Positions 7,069 through 13,613 are shown, counted from the first letter of the stretch. The stretch is 13,824 nucleotides of DNA from an uncultured Clostridia bacterium (GCA_934630975.1 CAKTXH010000066.1:1-13824); one strand, 5' to 3'. The notes: generated by a model not told the origin, from the letters alone. Numbers and translations: made by a program.

Positions 7069-7090
7069 TACTTCTGAGTAAATATTCCGT
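7052..7090. promoter_or_regulatory. Probable paired ARG boxes (ArgR operator) for argG
   Basis: The ARG box consensus core is TGAAT-N4-ATTCA within an 18-bp site, usually in pairs 2-3 bp apart. Here TGAGT-AAAT-ATTCC (7075-7088) matches 8 of 10 core bases. CTCAT-AAAA-ATGCA (7054-7067) matches 6 of 10, with an exact 4-bp spacer. Their centres are 21 bp apart, which corresponds to two 18-bp boxes with a 3-bp gap. The proximal box covers the argG -35, a repressing position. The argR gene is not in the window. Confidence 0.5.
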
Positions 7091-7114
7091 CAAAACGTGA
7101 ATTTACGTCAGTTT

Positions 7115-7132
7115 TATACAATATTTTGTATA
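7115..7132. repeat. 18-bp operator-like palindrome
   Basis: TATACAA-TATT-TTGTATA, a perfect 7-bp inverted repeat with a 4-bp spacer. It lies about 47 bp upstream of the argG -35 and about 87 bp upstream of the ruvC -35. It has the form of a dimeric repressor site; no regulator is identified. Confidence 0.45.
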
Positions 7133-7218
7133 TCTTGATGGGAATTTTGATTATCTTCGCTCTCTGCGCATGCATAATCGAATGTATATGCAGTCCCGTT
7201 TCAAAAAAACGCCTTTGA

Positions 7219-7247
7219 TTGACATTCGGCACAAAATACGTTAAACT
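7219..7247 (+). promoter_or_regulatory. ruvC operon promoter
   Basis: Consensus TTGACA (7219-7224), a 17-bp spacer and TAAACT (7242-7247). The predicted leader of about 45 nt ends at the TTG start of ruvC. No GAAC-N4-GTTC LexA box was seen around it. Confidence 0.65.
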
Positions 7248-7297
7248 GATACATGAAACGTTTTGTTTTCATTTCAATATAAAAGGCGGAGACTTTT

Positions 7298-7792
7298 TTG
7301 AGAATACTGGGCATCGACCCCGGCCTGGCGACGATGGGCTGGGGCGTGATTGAGGCGGACGGCTACCGCGAAAAGCTGGTGCAGTACGGCGCGCTGATCA
7401 CCTACCCGCGCGATACCTTTCCCACCCGCCTGCGCTGCATCTATACGGGCGTACGCGGCCTGCTGGAAACCTTCAAGCCGGACGAAATCGCGTTTGAAGA
7501 GCTGTTTTTCTCCAAAAACGTGACGACGGGCATACAGGTCGGCGGCGCGCGCGGCGTGGCGCTGGTCGCCTGTCAGGAATATACGGACAAATTGTTTGAA
7601 TATACGCCGATGCAGATCAAGCAGGCCGTCGTCGGTTACGGCGGCGCGGATAAGCATCAGGTTCAGATGATGGTGCGGATGCTGCTGGGCATCAAGGAGA
7701 TTCCCAAGCCGGACGACGCGGCGGACGCGGTGGCCTGCGCCATCACCCACGCGCACGCAGGCGCGGGGCGCGTGCATTTCAGGATTAAGTGA
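7298..7792 (+). CDS. ruvC: Holliday junction resolvase RuvC (TTG start)
   Basis: A dimeric endonuclease that cuts Holliday junctions symmetrically, working with RuvAB in recombinational repair. The 164 residues are slightly shorter than the 173 of E. coli. All four catalytic acids are visible: Asp7 in GIDPG, Glu67 in AFEELFF, and Asp140 and Asp143 in PDDAADA. The DNA-contacting segment SKNVTTGIQVGGARG (72-86) is also typical. The start is TTG 7298, preceded by AAGGCGGAGA with a 6-7 nt gap. No in-frame ATG occurs before the essential GIDPG motif. ruvA begins 7 nt after its stop, indicating a tight operon. Confidence 0.97.
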   Translation: MRILGIDPGLATMGWGVIEADGYREKLVQYGALITYPRDTFPTRLRCIYTGVRGLLETFKPDEIAFEELFFSKNVTTGIQVGGARGVALVACQEYTDKLFEYTPMQIKQAVVGYGGADKHQVQMMVRMLLGIKEIPKPDDAADAVACAITHAHAGAGRVHFRIK

Positions 7793-7799
7793 GGCTATC

Positions 7800-8402
7800 A
7801 TGATTGATTTCATCGAAGGCACGGTGGAAAGCAAGGCGCCGGGCGAGCTGGTCATCAGCGCAGGCGGCGTCGGTTTTCTTTTGATGTGCTCCAACGCAAC
7901 GCTGGCGGAAGCCCCGGCGAAGGGCGAAAAATGGCGCTGCTATTCCGTTTTGAACGTGCGCGAGGACGCAATGGAGCTGTTCGGTTTTGCCAGTCGGCAG
8001 GAACGCGCGATGTTCAAAAAGCTCTGTCAGGTGACGGGCGTGGGCGCAAAGACAGCGCTGGGCGTGCTCTCCGCGCTGCCGGTGCGCGACCTCTCCGTGG
8101 CGATTGTCACCGGGGACGTGGCGGCGCTCTCCCGCGCGCCGGGCATCGGCAAAAAGACCGCGCAGCGTATCGTTTTGGAGCTCAAGGATAAAGTAGAACA
8201 GCAGGATGTTTCCTCCCCCGCCGGCAGCGCCGCGCCTGCCGCGCCCGTTGTCGGCGACGCGCAGCGGGAAGCGCAGGCGGCTTTGCAGGCGCTGGGCTAC
8301 ACCTCCGCCGAGGCGGCGCGCGCCATCAACCTCGTGCGCGATCAGGCGGATACCGTCGATGCGTTGATCATGCTGGCGCTGCGCCAGATTGGCTCTCTCT
8401 GA
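7800..8402 (+). CDS. ruvA: Holliday junction branch migration protein RuvA
   Basis: Binds the four-way junction as a tetramer and loads the RuvB motor. The 200 residues show the OB-fold domain (about 1-62), two helix-hairpin-helix motifs (LCQVTGVGAKTALGVL at 75-90 and LSRAPGIGKKTAQRIV at 110-125), a flexible Ala/Pro-rich linker (about 134-152) and the small C-terminal RuvB-binding domain ending near 200. The start follows the ruvC stop by 7 nt, and its weak GTGAGG site overlaps that stop, suggesting translational coupling. Confidence 0.98.
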   Translation: MIDFIEGTVESKAPGELVISAGGVGFLLMCSNATLAEAPAKGEKWRCYSVLNVREDAMELFGFASRQERAMFKKLCQVTGVGAKTALGVLSALPVRDLSVAIVTGDVAALSRAPGIGKKTAQRIVLELKDKVEQQDVSSPAGSAAPAAPVVGDAQREAQAALQALGYTSAEAARAINLVRDQADTVDALIMLALRQIGSL

Positions 8403-8427
8403 CCAACCCATTCAAGGAGGCAAGACG

Positions 8428-8607
8428 ATGATGAAACTGCCCGAAGATCCCGTGATGCTGCTGAGCTTTGTCAACACGAAACTGCGCGATCAGTATGCGT
8501 CGCTCGACGAGCTTTGCGACGATTTGCATGTGTTGAGCTTTGAGCTGGAAGATAAACTCGGCGAAATCGGCTATTTTTATAACGCCAAAGAGAATCGCTT
8601 CGTTTAA
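8428..8607 (+). CDS. DUF4250 family small protein
   Basis: A 59-residue acidic protein of unknown function, recognised as DUF4250 from the pattern LPxDPVMLLSxVNTKLRDxYxSLDELC near its start and IGYFYNAKENRF at its end. No signal peptide or membrane segment is seen; it looks like a small soluble helical protein. A strong AAGGAGG (8414-8420) lies 7 nt before ATG 8428; a longer in-frame start overlapping ruvA has no such site. It begins 25 nt after the ruvA stop and is followed by hairpin-array copy C and ruvB, so it is almost certainly co-transcribed with ruv. A role in junction processing would be inference from position only. Confidence 0.88.
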   Translation: MMKLPEDPVMLLSFVNTKLRDQYASLDELCDDLHVLSFELEDKLGEIGYFYNAKENRFV

Positions 8608-8620
8608 TCCAGCCTGCGTA

Positions 8621-8692
8621 TATCCCTTCGCGAAGCGATATGGGAAGCGCCGGAACCTCAGGTTTCGGTCGGAGCGCGAGGCAGCGCCTCGC
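8621..8692 (+). repeat. Right-half hairpin-array element (copy C)
   Basis: This aligns with the right half of copy B from its central palindrome onward. It has CTTCGCGAAG (8626-8635) flanked by TATC/GATA, then CCGGAACC-TCA-GGTTTCGG (8650-8668, one G-U), then GCGAGGC-AGC-GCCTCGC (8676-8692). Loop triplets TCA and AGC and the hairpin order are the same as in A and B, but the stem bases differ on both sides. The left half is absent. The last stem ends 15 nt before the ruvB start, just upstream of its TAGGAGAA site. Confidence 0.75.
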
Positions 8693-8707
8693 AAATAGGA
8701 GAACAAC

Positions 8708-9745
8708 ATGGAAGAAGAACGACTTGTGATGAGCGGCTTCCGCGAGGAAGAGGATGATCAGGAAAGCAGCCTCCGCCCCAAAACCCTGCGCGAATACGTC
8801 GGCCAGCAGGCGGTGAAGGACAGCCTGAACATCTATATTCAGGCCGCGAGGCAGCGGCGGGATTCGCTCGATCACATTCTGCTCTACGGCCCGCCGGGCT
8901 TGGGCAAAACGACGCTGGCGGGCATTGTCGCCAGCGAAATGGGACAGAACATCCGCGTGACCAGCGGCCCGGCCATCGAGCGCGCGGGCGACCTGGCCAG
9001 CCTGCTGACCAACCTGTCAAGCGGCGACGTGCTGTTTATCGACGAAATCCACCGCCTGTCCCACGCAGTCGAAGAGGTGCTCTACCCCGCGATGGAGGAT
9101 TACGCGCTGGATATCATGATCGGCAAAGGCCCGTCGGCGCGAAGCATCCGGCTTGATCTGCCGAAATTCACGCTCATCGGCGCGACGACGCGCGCGGGTT
9201 CGCTTTCCGCGCCGCTGCGCGACCGTTTCGGCATCATCTTCCGCCTACAAATGTACACGACGGAGGAGCTGATGCAGATTGTGCATCACTCCGCGGGCGT
9301 TTTGAACATTCAGGCCGAGGAGGACGGCGTGCGCGAAATCGCGCGCAGAAGCCGCGGCACGCCGCGAATCGTCAACCGGCTGCTCAAGCGCGTGCGCGAC
9401 TATGCGCAGGTGCGCGGCGACGGCGTGATCACCAAAAAGATGGCGCAGGAAGCCCTGACGCTGCTGGACGTGGACGACCTCGGCCTCGACCGCGTGGACA
9501 GAACGATTTTGACCACGATGATGAAGAAATTCGACGGCCGCCCGGTGGGTCTTGACACGCTGGCGGCGACGACCGGCGAGGACGCGGTGACCATCGAGGA
9601 CGTGGTCGAGCCGTATCTGATGCAGCTGGGCTTCATCATGCGCACCCCGCGCGGGCGCATCTGCACCCAAGCCGCCTACGACCACATGAAAATCCCGATG
9701 CCGCAGGCCGCAAGGCCGGACGGGCAGACGAGTTTATTAGATTAA
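8708..9745 (+). CDS. ruvB: Holliday junction branch migration ATPase RuvB
   Basis: A hexameric AAA+ DNA motor that drives branch migration with RuvA. The 345 residues are typical. Walker A GPPGLGKTT is at 61-69, Walker B DEIH at 112-115, sensor 1 GATTR at 158-162, and the arginine-finger segment PLRDRFG at 169-175. The SRGTPRIVNRLLKRVRDYA segment (about residues 216-234) holds sensor 2, and a C-terminal winged-helix DNA-binding domain follows. ATG 8708 follows TAGGAGAA at 8696-8703. It is separated from ruvA by DUF4250 and a repeat rather than being adjacent as in most genomes. Confidence 0.98.
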   Translation: MEEERLVMSGFREEEDDQESSLRPKTLREYVGQQAVKDSLNIYIQAARQRRDSLDHILLYGPPGLGKTTLAGIVASEMGQNIRVTSGPAIERAGDLASLLTNLSSGDVLFIDEIHRLSHAVEEVLYPAMEDYALDIMIGKGPSARSIRLDLPKFTLIGATTRAGSLSAPLRDRFGIIFRLQMYTTEELMQIVHHSAGVLNIQAEEDGVREIARRSRGTPRIVNRLLKRVRDYAQVRGDGVITKKMAQEALTLLDVDDLGLDRVDRTILTTMMKKFDGRPVGLDTLAATTGEDAVTIEDVVEPYLMQLGFIMRTPRGRICTQAAYDHMKIPMPQAARPDGQTSLLD

Positions 9746-9750
9746 AAAGT

Positions 9751-9892
9751 ACGTTGGGGCTTTGCCCCAAACCCCACCAAGAACCTGAGGTTCTTGGATT
9801 TCCCGCCTTCCGCTTCGCGGCATGCCGCGAAGCATCGTGGAAGGTGCAGGGAACTCAGTTCCCTGCCGGGGCTTGGGGCAGCGCCCCAACGT
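9751..9892 (+). repeat. Full-length intergenic hairpin-array element (copy B)
   Basis: Same architecture as copy A. Hairpin 1 is TTGGGGC-TTT-GCCCCAA (9754-9770). Hairpin 2 is CCAAGAACC-TGA-GGTTCTTGG (9777-9797). The centre is a perfect 22-nt palindrome at 9812-9833, flanked by CCTTCC and GGAAGG. Hairpin 4 is GCAGGGAAC-TCA-GTTCCCTGC (9846-9866) and hairpin 5 is TTGGGGC-AGC-GCCCCAA (9873-9889). The ends are near-perfect inverted repeats beginning ACGTTGGGGC on both strands. Length is 142 bp against 143 for copy A. It fills the ruvB-queA gap and stops about 28 nt before the queA start. Confidence 0.88.
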
Positions 9893-9920
9893 AACTCCTT
9901 ACACAGAAAAGAGAGTTTCT

Positions 9921-10967
9921 ATGAAGACAAGCGATTTTGATTATGATCTGCCGCAGGAGCTGATCGCGCAGACCCCCGTTGAGCCGCGCGATAGCAGCCG
10001 CCTGCTCGTTTACCATCGCGATACCGGCGCGGTCGAGCATAAAATCTTCCGCGACGTGATTGATTACCTCAACCCCGGCGACGTGCTGGTCATCAACCAG
10101 ACCCGCGTGATTCCCGCGCGCCTGTACGGCGTGAAGGAAGGCACGGGCGGCGCGATTGAGTTTCTGCTTCTGCGCCGGCTGAACCTGACGGATTGGGAGG
10201 TCATCCTCAAGCCCGGCAAAAAGGCCAAGCCCGGCGCGCGCTTCGTGTTCGGCAACGGCGAGCTCGTCGCCGAAATCCTGACCATCAGCGAGGACGGCGG
10301 GCGCACCGTGCGCTTCTTCTACGAAGGCGTGTTCGAAGATGTGCTCGACCGCCTCGGCCAGATGCCCCTGCCGCCGTATATCCACGAAAAACTCGAGGAT
10401 AAGACGCGCTACCAGACCGTCTATGCCAAAGTGGACGGCAGCGCCGCCGCGCCGACCGCAGGCCTGCACTTCACCCCCGAGCTGCTCGAGCGCATCAAGC
10501 AGAAGGGCATCGACGTGGTGCCGGTGCTGCTGCACGTCGGTCTGGGCACGTTCCGCCCCGTCAAGGAGGACGACGTGGCCGATCACCACATGCACAGCGA
10601 ATATTACGAAGTCACGCCCGAGCAGGCGGACGCGATTAACGCCGCGAGAAAGCGCGGCGGCCGCATCGTCTGCGTCGGCACGACGAGCGTGCGCACGCTG
10701 GAAACCGTCGCGACGGAGGACGGCGTCGTTCACCCCGGCAGCGGTTTCACCCAGATTTTCATCACGCCCGGCGTGAAGATCAAGGCTGTGGACGCGCTGA
10801 TTACCAATTTCCATCTGCCGCAGAGCACCCTGCTCATGCTCATCTCCGCGCTGATGGGGCGCGAAAACGCGCTGGCCGTCTATAAGCAGGCCGTGGAGGA
10901 AAAATACCGCTTCTTCTCCTTCGGCGACGCGATGATGATCACCGGCGAACCGCAAAAAGACGCGTAA
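9921..10967 (+). CDS. queA: S-adenosylmethionine:tRNA ribosyltransferase-isomerase QueA
   Basis: Transfers and rearranges the ribosyl part of SAM onto preQ1 in tRNA to give epoxyqueuosine at wobble position 34. The 348 residues are normal length. Motifs run in order: DFDYDLPQELIAQTP (5-19), INQTRVIPARL (58-68), GQMPLPPYI (146-154), YQTVYAKVDGSAAAPTAGLH (164-183), VGLGTFRPV (206-214), HSEYYEV (225-231), VGTTSVRTLE (252-261), TNFHLPQSTLLML (295-307) and YRFFSFGDAM (329-338). ATG 9921 gives the conserved N-terminus; an upstream in-frame extension runs into repeat copy B and is rejected. The ribosome binding site is weak (AAAAGAGAG). Position after ruvB is conserved in many bacteria, but tgt does not follow it here. 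Confidence 0.98.
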   Translation: MKTSDFDYDLPQELIAQTPVEPRDSSRLLVYHRDTGAVEHKIFRDVIDYLNPGDVLVINQTRVIPARLYGVKEGTGGAIEFLLLRRLNLTDWEVILKPGKKAKPGARFVFGNGELVAEILTISEDGGRTVRFFYEGVFEDVLDRLGQMPLPPYIHEKLEDKTRYQTVYAKVDGSAAAPTAGLHFTPELLERIKQKGIDVVPVLLHVGLGTFRPVKEDDVADHHMHSEYYEVTPEQADAINAARKRGGRIVCVGTTSVRTLETVATEDGVVHPGSGFTQIFITPGVKIKAVDALITNFHLPQSTLLMLISALMGRENALAVYKQAVEEKYRFFSFGDAMMITGEPQKDA

Positions 10968-10993
10968 TCCCTCACTTTCGCCCATTTGTGGCA

Positions 10994-11022
10994 TAGCCAA
11001 ACCACACTTTATGGCGTATAAT
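10994..11022 (+). promoter_or_regulatory. Probable promoter for the degV-family gene
   Basis: A perfect TATAAT (11017-11022) with a weak TAGCCA (10994-10999, 4 of 6) 17 bp upstream. The leader would be about 45 nt. No clear terminator separates queA from this promoter; only a short TGTGG/CCACA repeat (10987-11006) without a T-tract is present. Confidence 0.5.
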
Positions 11023-11074
11023 AACAGATAGATTCACGCCCCGTGTGGGCGCAGACACGAAGGAGCGAATAAAC

Positions 11075-11944
11075 ATGGGATACAAACTGTTCAGCGACGT
11101 GACCGCCGACGTCAGCGAAGAGCTGATGCAGGGCATGCCCGAGGTTGAATTTGTGCCGATGCAGGTGGAGCTTGGCGGCGAAAACTATACCTACGGCCCC
11201 GGCGGCAACCTGACGGTTGAGCATTTTTACGCCGAACAGCGTGCGGGCAAATTCGCCAGCACGTCGCAGATCAACCCGATGGTCTATCGCGAGTGCTTTG
11301 AAAAGACGCTCAAGGCGGGCGAGGATATCCTCTACCTGTGCTTCTCCTCCGGCCTGTCGAGCACGCTGCAATCCGCTAACCTGTGCGCGCAGGAGCTGCG
11401 CGAGGAATACCCGGAACGCAAGCTGATCGTTGTGGATACGCTCTGCGCCGCCGTCGGCGAGGCGATGCTCGTCCGCGAAGCCGCGCGCAAGCAGCAGGAG
11501 GGTCTGACCATCGAGGAACTGGCCGCGTGGGTGGAGGAAAACCGCCTCAAAATCTGCCACTGGTTCACCGTCGATTCGTTCGACCACCTCAAGCACGGCG
11601 GCCGCGTTTCCGCCGCCGCGGCAGTCGTCGGCACGATGCTGCAAATCAAGCCGCTGCTGCATGTCGACGACGAAGGCAAGCTGCGCGTAGCCGAGAAGCC
11701 GCGCGGCCGCAAGCAGGCCATCCGCACGCAGGTCGCCCACATGAAAGAGGGCTGGACGCCGGAAATGGGCAAGCTGGTCGTCATCGGCCACGGCGACTGC
11801 CCGGACGACGTGGAGCAGCTCCGTCAGGCCGTGCTCAAGGAATTCCCGGACGCGGATATCCGCGTGGCGTATATCGGCCCGGTCATCGGCGCGCATACCG
11901 GCCCCGGCATGCTGGCGCTGATCTATTGGGGCACGAATCGGTAA
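11075..11944 (+). CDS. DegV family fatty-acid-binding protein
   Basis: DegV/FakB proteins bind a single fatty acid, and FakB members present it to the kinase FakA for phosphorylation. The 289-residue product has the usual two-domain length. N-terminal KLFSDVTADVSEE (4-16) carries the family's SD(S/T)xxD-like pattern. STSQINP (62-68) and FSSGLSST (90-97) correspond to the lipid carboxylate-binding segments. LKHGGRVS (172-179) and IGPVIGAHTGPG (267-278) are conserved family motifs. ATG 11075 is preceded by AAGGAG with a 9-nt gap. It has its own promoter and terminator, so it is monocistronic. No fakA is in the window, so the partner and ligand are unknown. Confidence 0.95.
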   Translation: MGYKLFSDVTADVSEELMQGMPEVEFVPMQVELGGENYTYGPGGNLTVEHFYAEQRAGKFASTSQINPMVYRECFEKTLKAGEDILYLCFSSGLSSTLQSANLCAQELREEYPERKLIVVDTLCAAVGEAMLVREAARKQQEGLTIEELAAWVEENRLKICHWFTVDSFDHLKHGGRVSAAAAVVGTMLQIKPLLHVDDEGKLRVAEKPRGRKQAIRTQVAHMKEGWTPEMGKLVVIGHGDCPDDVEQLRQAVLKEFPDADIRVAYIGPVIGAHTGPGMLALIYWGTNR

Positions 11945-11957
11945 ACTCCAGAAAATC

Positions 11958-11989
11958 AGCTATCCTTCCCCCGACAGGGAAGGATAGCT
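11958..11989 (+). terminator. Terminator after the degV-family gene
   Basis: A perfect 13-bp stem AGCTATCCTTCCC / GGGAAGGATAGCT around a 6-nt loop, 13 nt after the stop codon, followed by a short TTCATTT tract. Confidence 0.8.
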
Positions 11990-12025
11990 TTCATTTGCGG
12001 CTTTCATTTGCGTTCGCTTTAGCGG

Positions 12026-12054
12026 TTGCAATTTTGTCAACCGGGGCGTATAAT
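12026..12054 (+). promoter_or_regulatory. Promoter of the MATE exporter gene
   Basis: TTGCAA (12026-12031), a 17-bp spacer and a perfect TATAAT (12049-12054). The predicted start near 12061 puts the ATG at 12107 about 46 nt into the mRNA, and excludes an in-frame TTG at 12026 that lies in the -35 itself. Confidence 0.7.
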
Positions 12055-12106
12055 AGAAATGGTGCTTTTTTTGCGTCCAAAAATAACAACAAAGGAATTT
12101 GCAGCC

Positions 12107-13477
12107 ATGCGTTTTCACACCGCTCACACCCCTACGTCGCTCACCGAAGGCCCGATCGCACAGGCGCTGATCTCCTTCGCGCTCCCGCTGTTTCTGGGCA
12201 ACCTGTTCCAGCAGCTTTATAACACGGCGGATTCCCTGATTGTCGGCAACTTTCTGGGCAGCGAAGCCCTGGCCGCCGTCAGCTCTTCCGGCAACCTGAT
12301 TTTCCTGATGGTCGGCCTGGTCAACGGCATTTCGATGGGCGCGGGCGTGGTCATCGCGCGCTATTTCGGCGCGAAGGACTACGACCGCATGCAGAAGACC
12401 ATCCACACGCTGCTGGCCTTCGGCCTCGTCGCGGGCGCGCTGCTAACCGTCGTCGGCATGACGCTCTCGCCGGTGATGCTGCGGCTGATGGATACGCCGG
12501 AAACCGTTCTGCCCAATTCCATCAGCTATTTCCGCACGTATTTCACCGGTTCGCTGGCCTTCGTGCTTTACAACATCTGCATGGGCATTTTGCAGGCCGT
12601 CGGCGACAGCCGCCATCCGCTGCAATACCTGATCATCTCCTCCATCGTCAACATCGTGCTCGATTTGATTTTCGTCGGCGTTTTCCACATGGGCGTGGGT
12701 TCCGCCGCCGCGGCGACGGCCATTTCCCAGCTCGTGAGCATGACGCTGTGCATGATCCGCCTGATGCGCAGCGACCGCGCGTATCGCGTCGATCTGTGCA
12801 AGATCCGCTTCGACGGGCGCGCCATCCGCGAGATTCTGCAAAACGGCCTGCCCGCAGGCTTGCAGAACAGCATCATCTCCATCGCCAACGTCGTCGTGCA
12901 GAGCAACATCAACCAGTTCGGCGCGGCGGCGATGGCGGGCTGCGGCGCGCACAGCCGCATCGAGGGCTTCGGCTTCCTGCCCGTCACCTGCTTCACGATG
13001 GCGCTGACCACCTTTGTCAGCCAGAACCTCGGCGCGAAAGCATATGACCGCGTGAAGAAAGGCATCCGCGTGGGCATCTTCTGCTCGGTGACGATTGCGG
13101 AAACCATCGCGCTGCTGATTTTCATCTTCTCCCCCAAGCTGATCGGCCTGTTCACCAGCGACGCGGAATCCATCGCCTTCGGCGTGATGCACGAGCGCAC
13201 GACCGCGCCGTTCTTCTTCCTGCTGGCGTATTCGCACTGCATGGCCGCCATCTTCCGCGGTGCGGGCAAATCCACCGTGCCGATGCTGGTGATGCTGCTG
13301 TGCTGGTGCATCATCCGCGTCACCTACGTCACCATCGCGGTCAAGTTCTTCCCGGTGCTGCGCACGGTCTCGTGGGCTTACCCGATCACGTGGGGACTGA
13401 GCACGCTGGTGTTCACGCTCTATTACTTCAAGGCCGACTGGATGCACGCGTTTGAAAAGCGCGAGAAGAAGGCGTAA
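12107..13477 (+). CDS. MATE family multidrug/Na+-drug antiporter
   Basis: An inner-membrane exporter of the multi-antimicrobial extrusion family, driven by Na+ or H+. The 456 residues match the family length and show about twelve hydrophobic segments in two six-helix halves, the second starting near residue 240 with an amphipathic IREILQNGLPAGLQNS segment. The family pattern FLGNLFQQLYNTADSLIVGNFLG-type N-terminus lies at about 29-51, with ALAAVSSSGNLIF following. The second half has FGAAAMAGCGAHSRIEGFGF and TTFVSQNLGAK. ATG 12107 is preceded by AAAGGAA with a 9-nt gap and lies inside the predicted transcript. It ends with a basic KREKKA tail. Substrate cannot be read from the sequence. Confidence 0.96.
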   Translation: MRFHTAHTPTSLTEGPIAQALISFALPLFLGNLFQQLYNTADSLIVGNFLGSEALAAVSSSGNLIFLMVGLVNGISMGAGVVIARYFGAKDYDRMQKTIHTLLAFGLVAGALLTVVGMTLSPVMLRLMDTPETVLPNSISYFRTYFTGSLAFVLYNICMGILQAVGDSRHPLQYLIISSIVNIVLDLIFVGVFHMGVGSAAAATAISQLVSMTLCMIRLMRSDRAYRVDLCKIRFDGRAIREILQNGLPAGLQNSIISIANVVVQSNINQFGAAAMAGCGAHSRIEGFGFLPVTCFTMALTTFVSQNLGAKAYDRVKKGIRVGIFCSVTIAETIALLIFIFSPKLIGLFTSDAESIAFGVMHERTTAPFFFLLAYSHCMAAIFRGAGKSTVPMLVMLLCWCIIRVTYVTIAVKFFPVLRTVSWAYPITWGLSTLVFTLYYFKADWMHAFEKREKKA

Positions 13478-13485
13478 TCTTTCCT

Positions 13486-13516
13486 TCCGCCGATTGCTGA
13501 ATCGGCGGATTTTTTT
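13486..13516 (+). terminator. Terminator after the MATE gene
   Basis: Perfect 10-bp stem TCCGCCGATT / AATCGGCGGA around a GCTG loop, followed by seven T residues (13510-13516); it begins 9 nt after the stop codon. Confidence 0.92.
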
Positions 13517-13533
13517 CGGCCTTTGCGTTCCTC

Positions 13534-13575
13534 ATTCAGCCCGTAAACCGATGCAAACGGTTTGTTTTGCTGAAT
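13534..13575. repeat. Nested inverted repeat upstream of prfC
   Basis: Outer arms ATTCAGC (13534-13540) and GCTGAAT (13569-13575) enclose inner arms AAACCG (13545-13550) and CGGTTT (13558-13563), with 4- and 5-nt internal gaps and a 7-nt loop. It sits between the MATE terminator and the prfC promoter, without a following T-tract. Confidence 0.4.
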
Positions 13576-13613
13576 ATTGCATTTTCTATCCATATTTTTT
13601 TGCATCTTTCAGC

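Larger units (their letters stand above)
6977..7297. other. AT-rich divergent regulatory region between argG and ruvC
   Basis: This 321-bp gap has no convincing gene. It contains the argG ribosome binding site and promoter (minus), two ARG-box-like sequences, an 18-bp operator-like palindrome at 7115-7132, an inverted repeat TGCATA-N10-TATGCA (7171-7192), the ruvC promoter (7219-7247), ATGAAA-N8-TTTCAT (7254-7273) and the ruvC ribosome binding site. The short open frames in it have no coding character. Confidence 0.7.

Noticed and set aside
7093..7297. LexA/SOS box controlling ruvC-ruvA-ruvB
   Set aside because: No GAAC-N4-GTTC or close variant is visible around the ruvC promoter.
9822..9920. 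33-residue N-terminal extension of QueA
   Set aside because: The extension is translated from hairpin-array copy B. QueA homologues begin at the MKTSDFDYDLP-like sequence at 9921.
9746..9920. preQ1 or other riboswitch upstream of queA
   Set aside because: The gap is explained by the hairpin array, which occurs also before mgtE and ruvB, genes unrelated to queuosine. No preQ1 H-type pseudoknot pattern was evident.
10987..11006. Terminator after queA formed by TGTGG and CCACA
   Set aside because: The stem is 5 bp with a 10-nt loop and there is no T-run; it is too weak to call.
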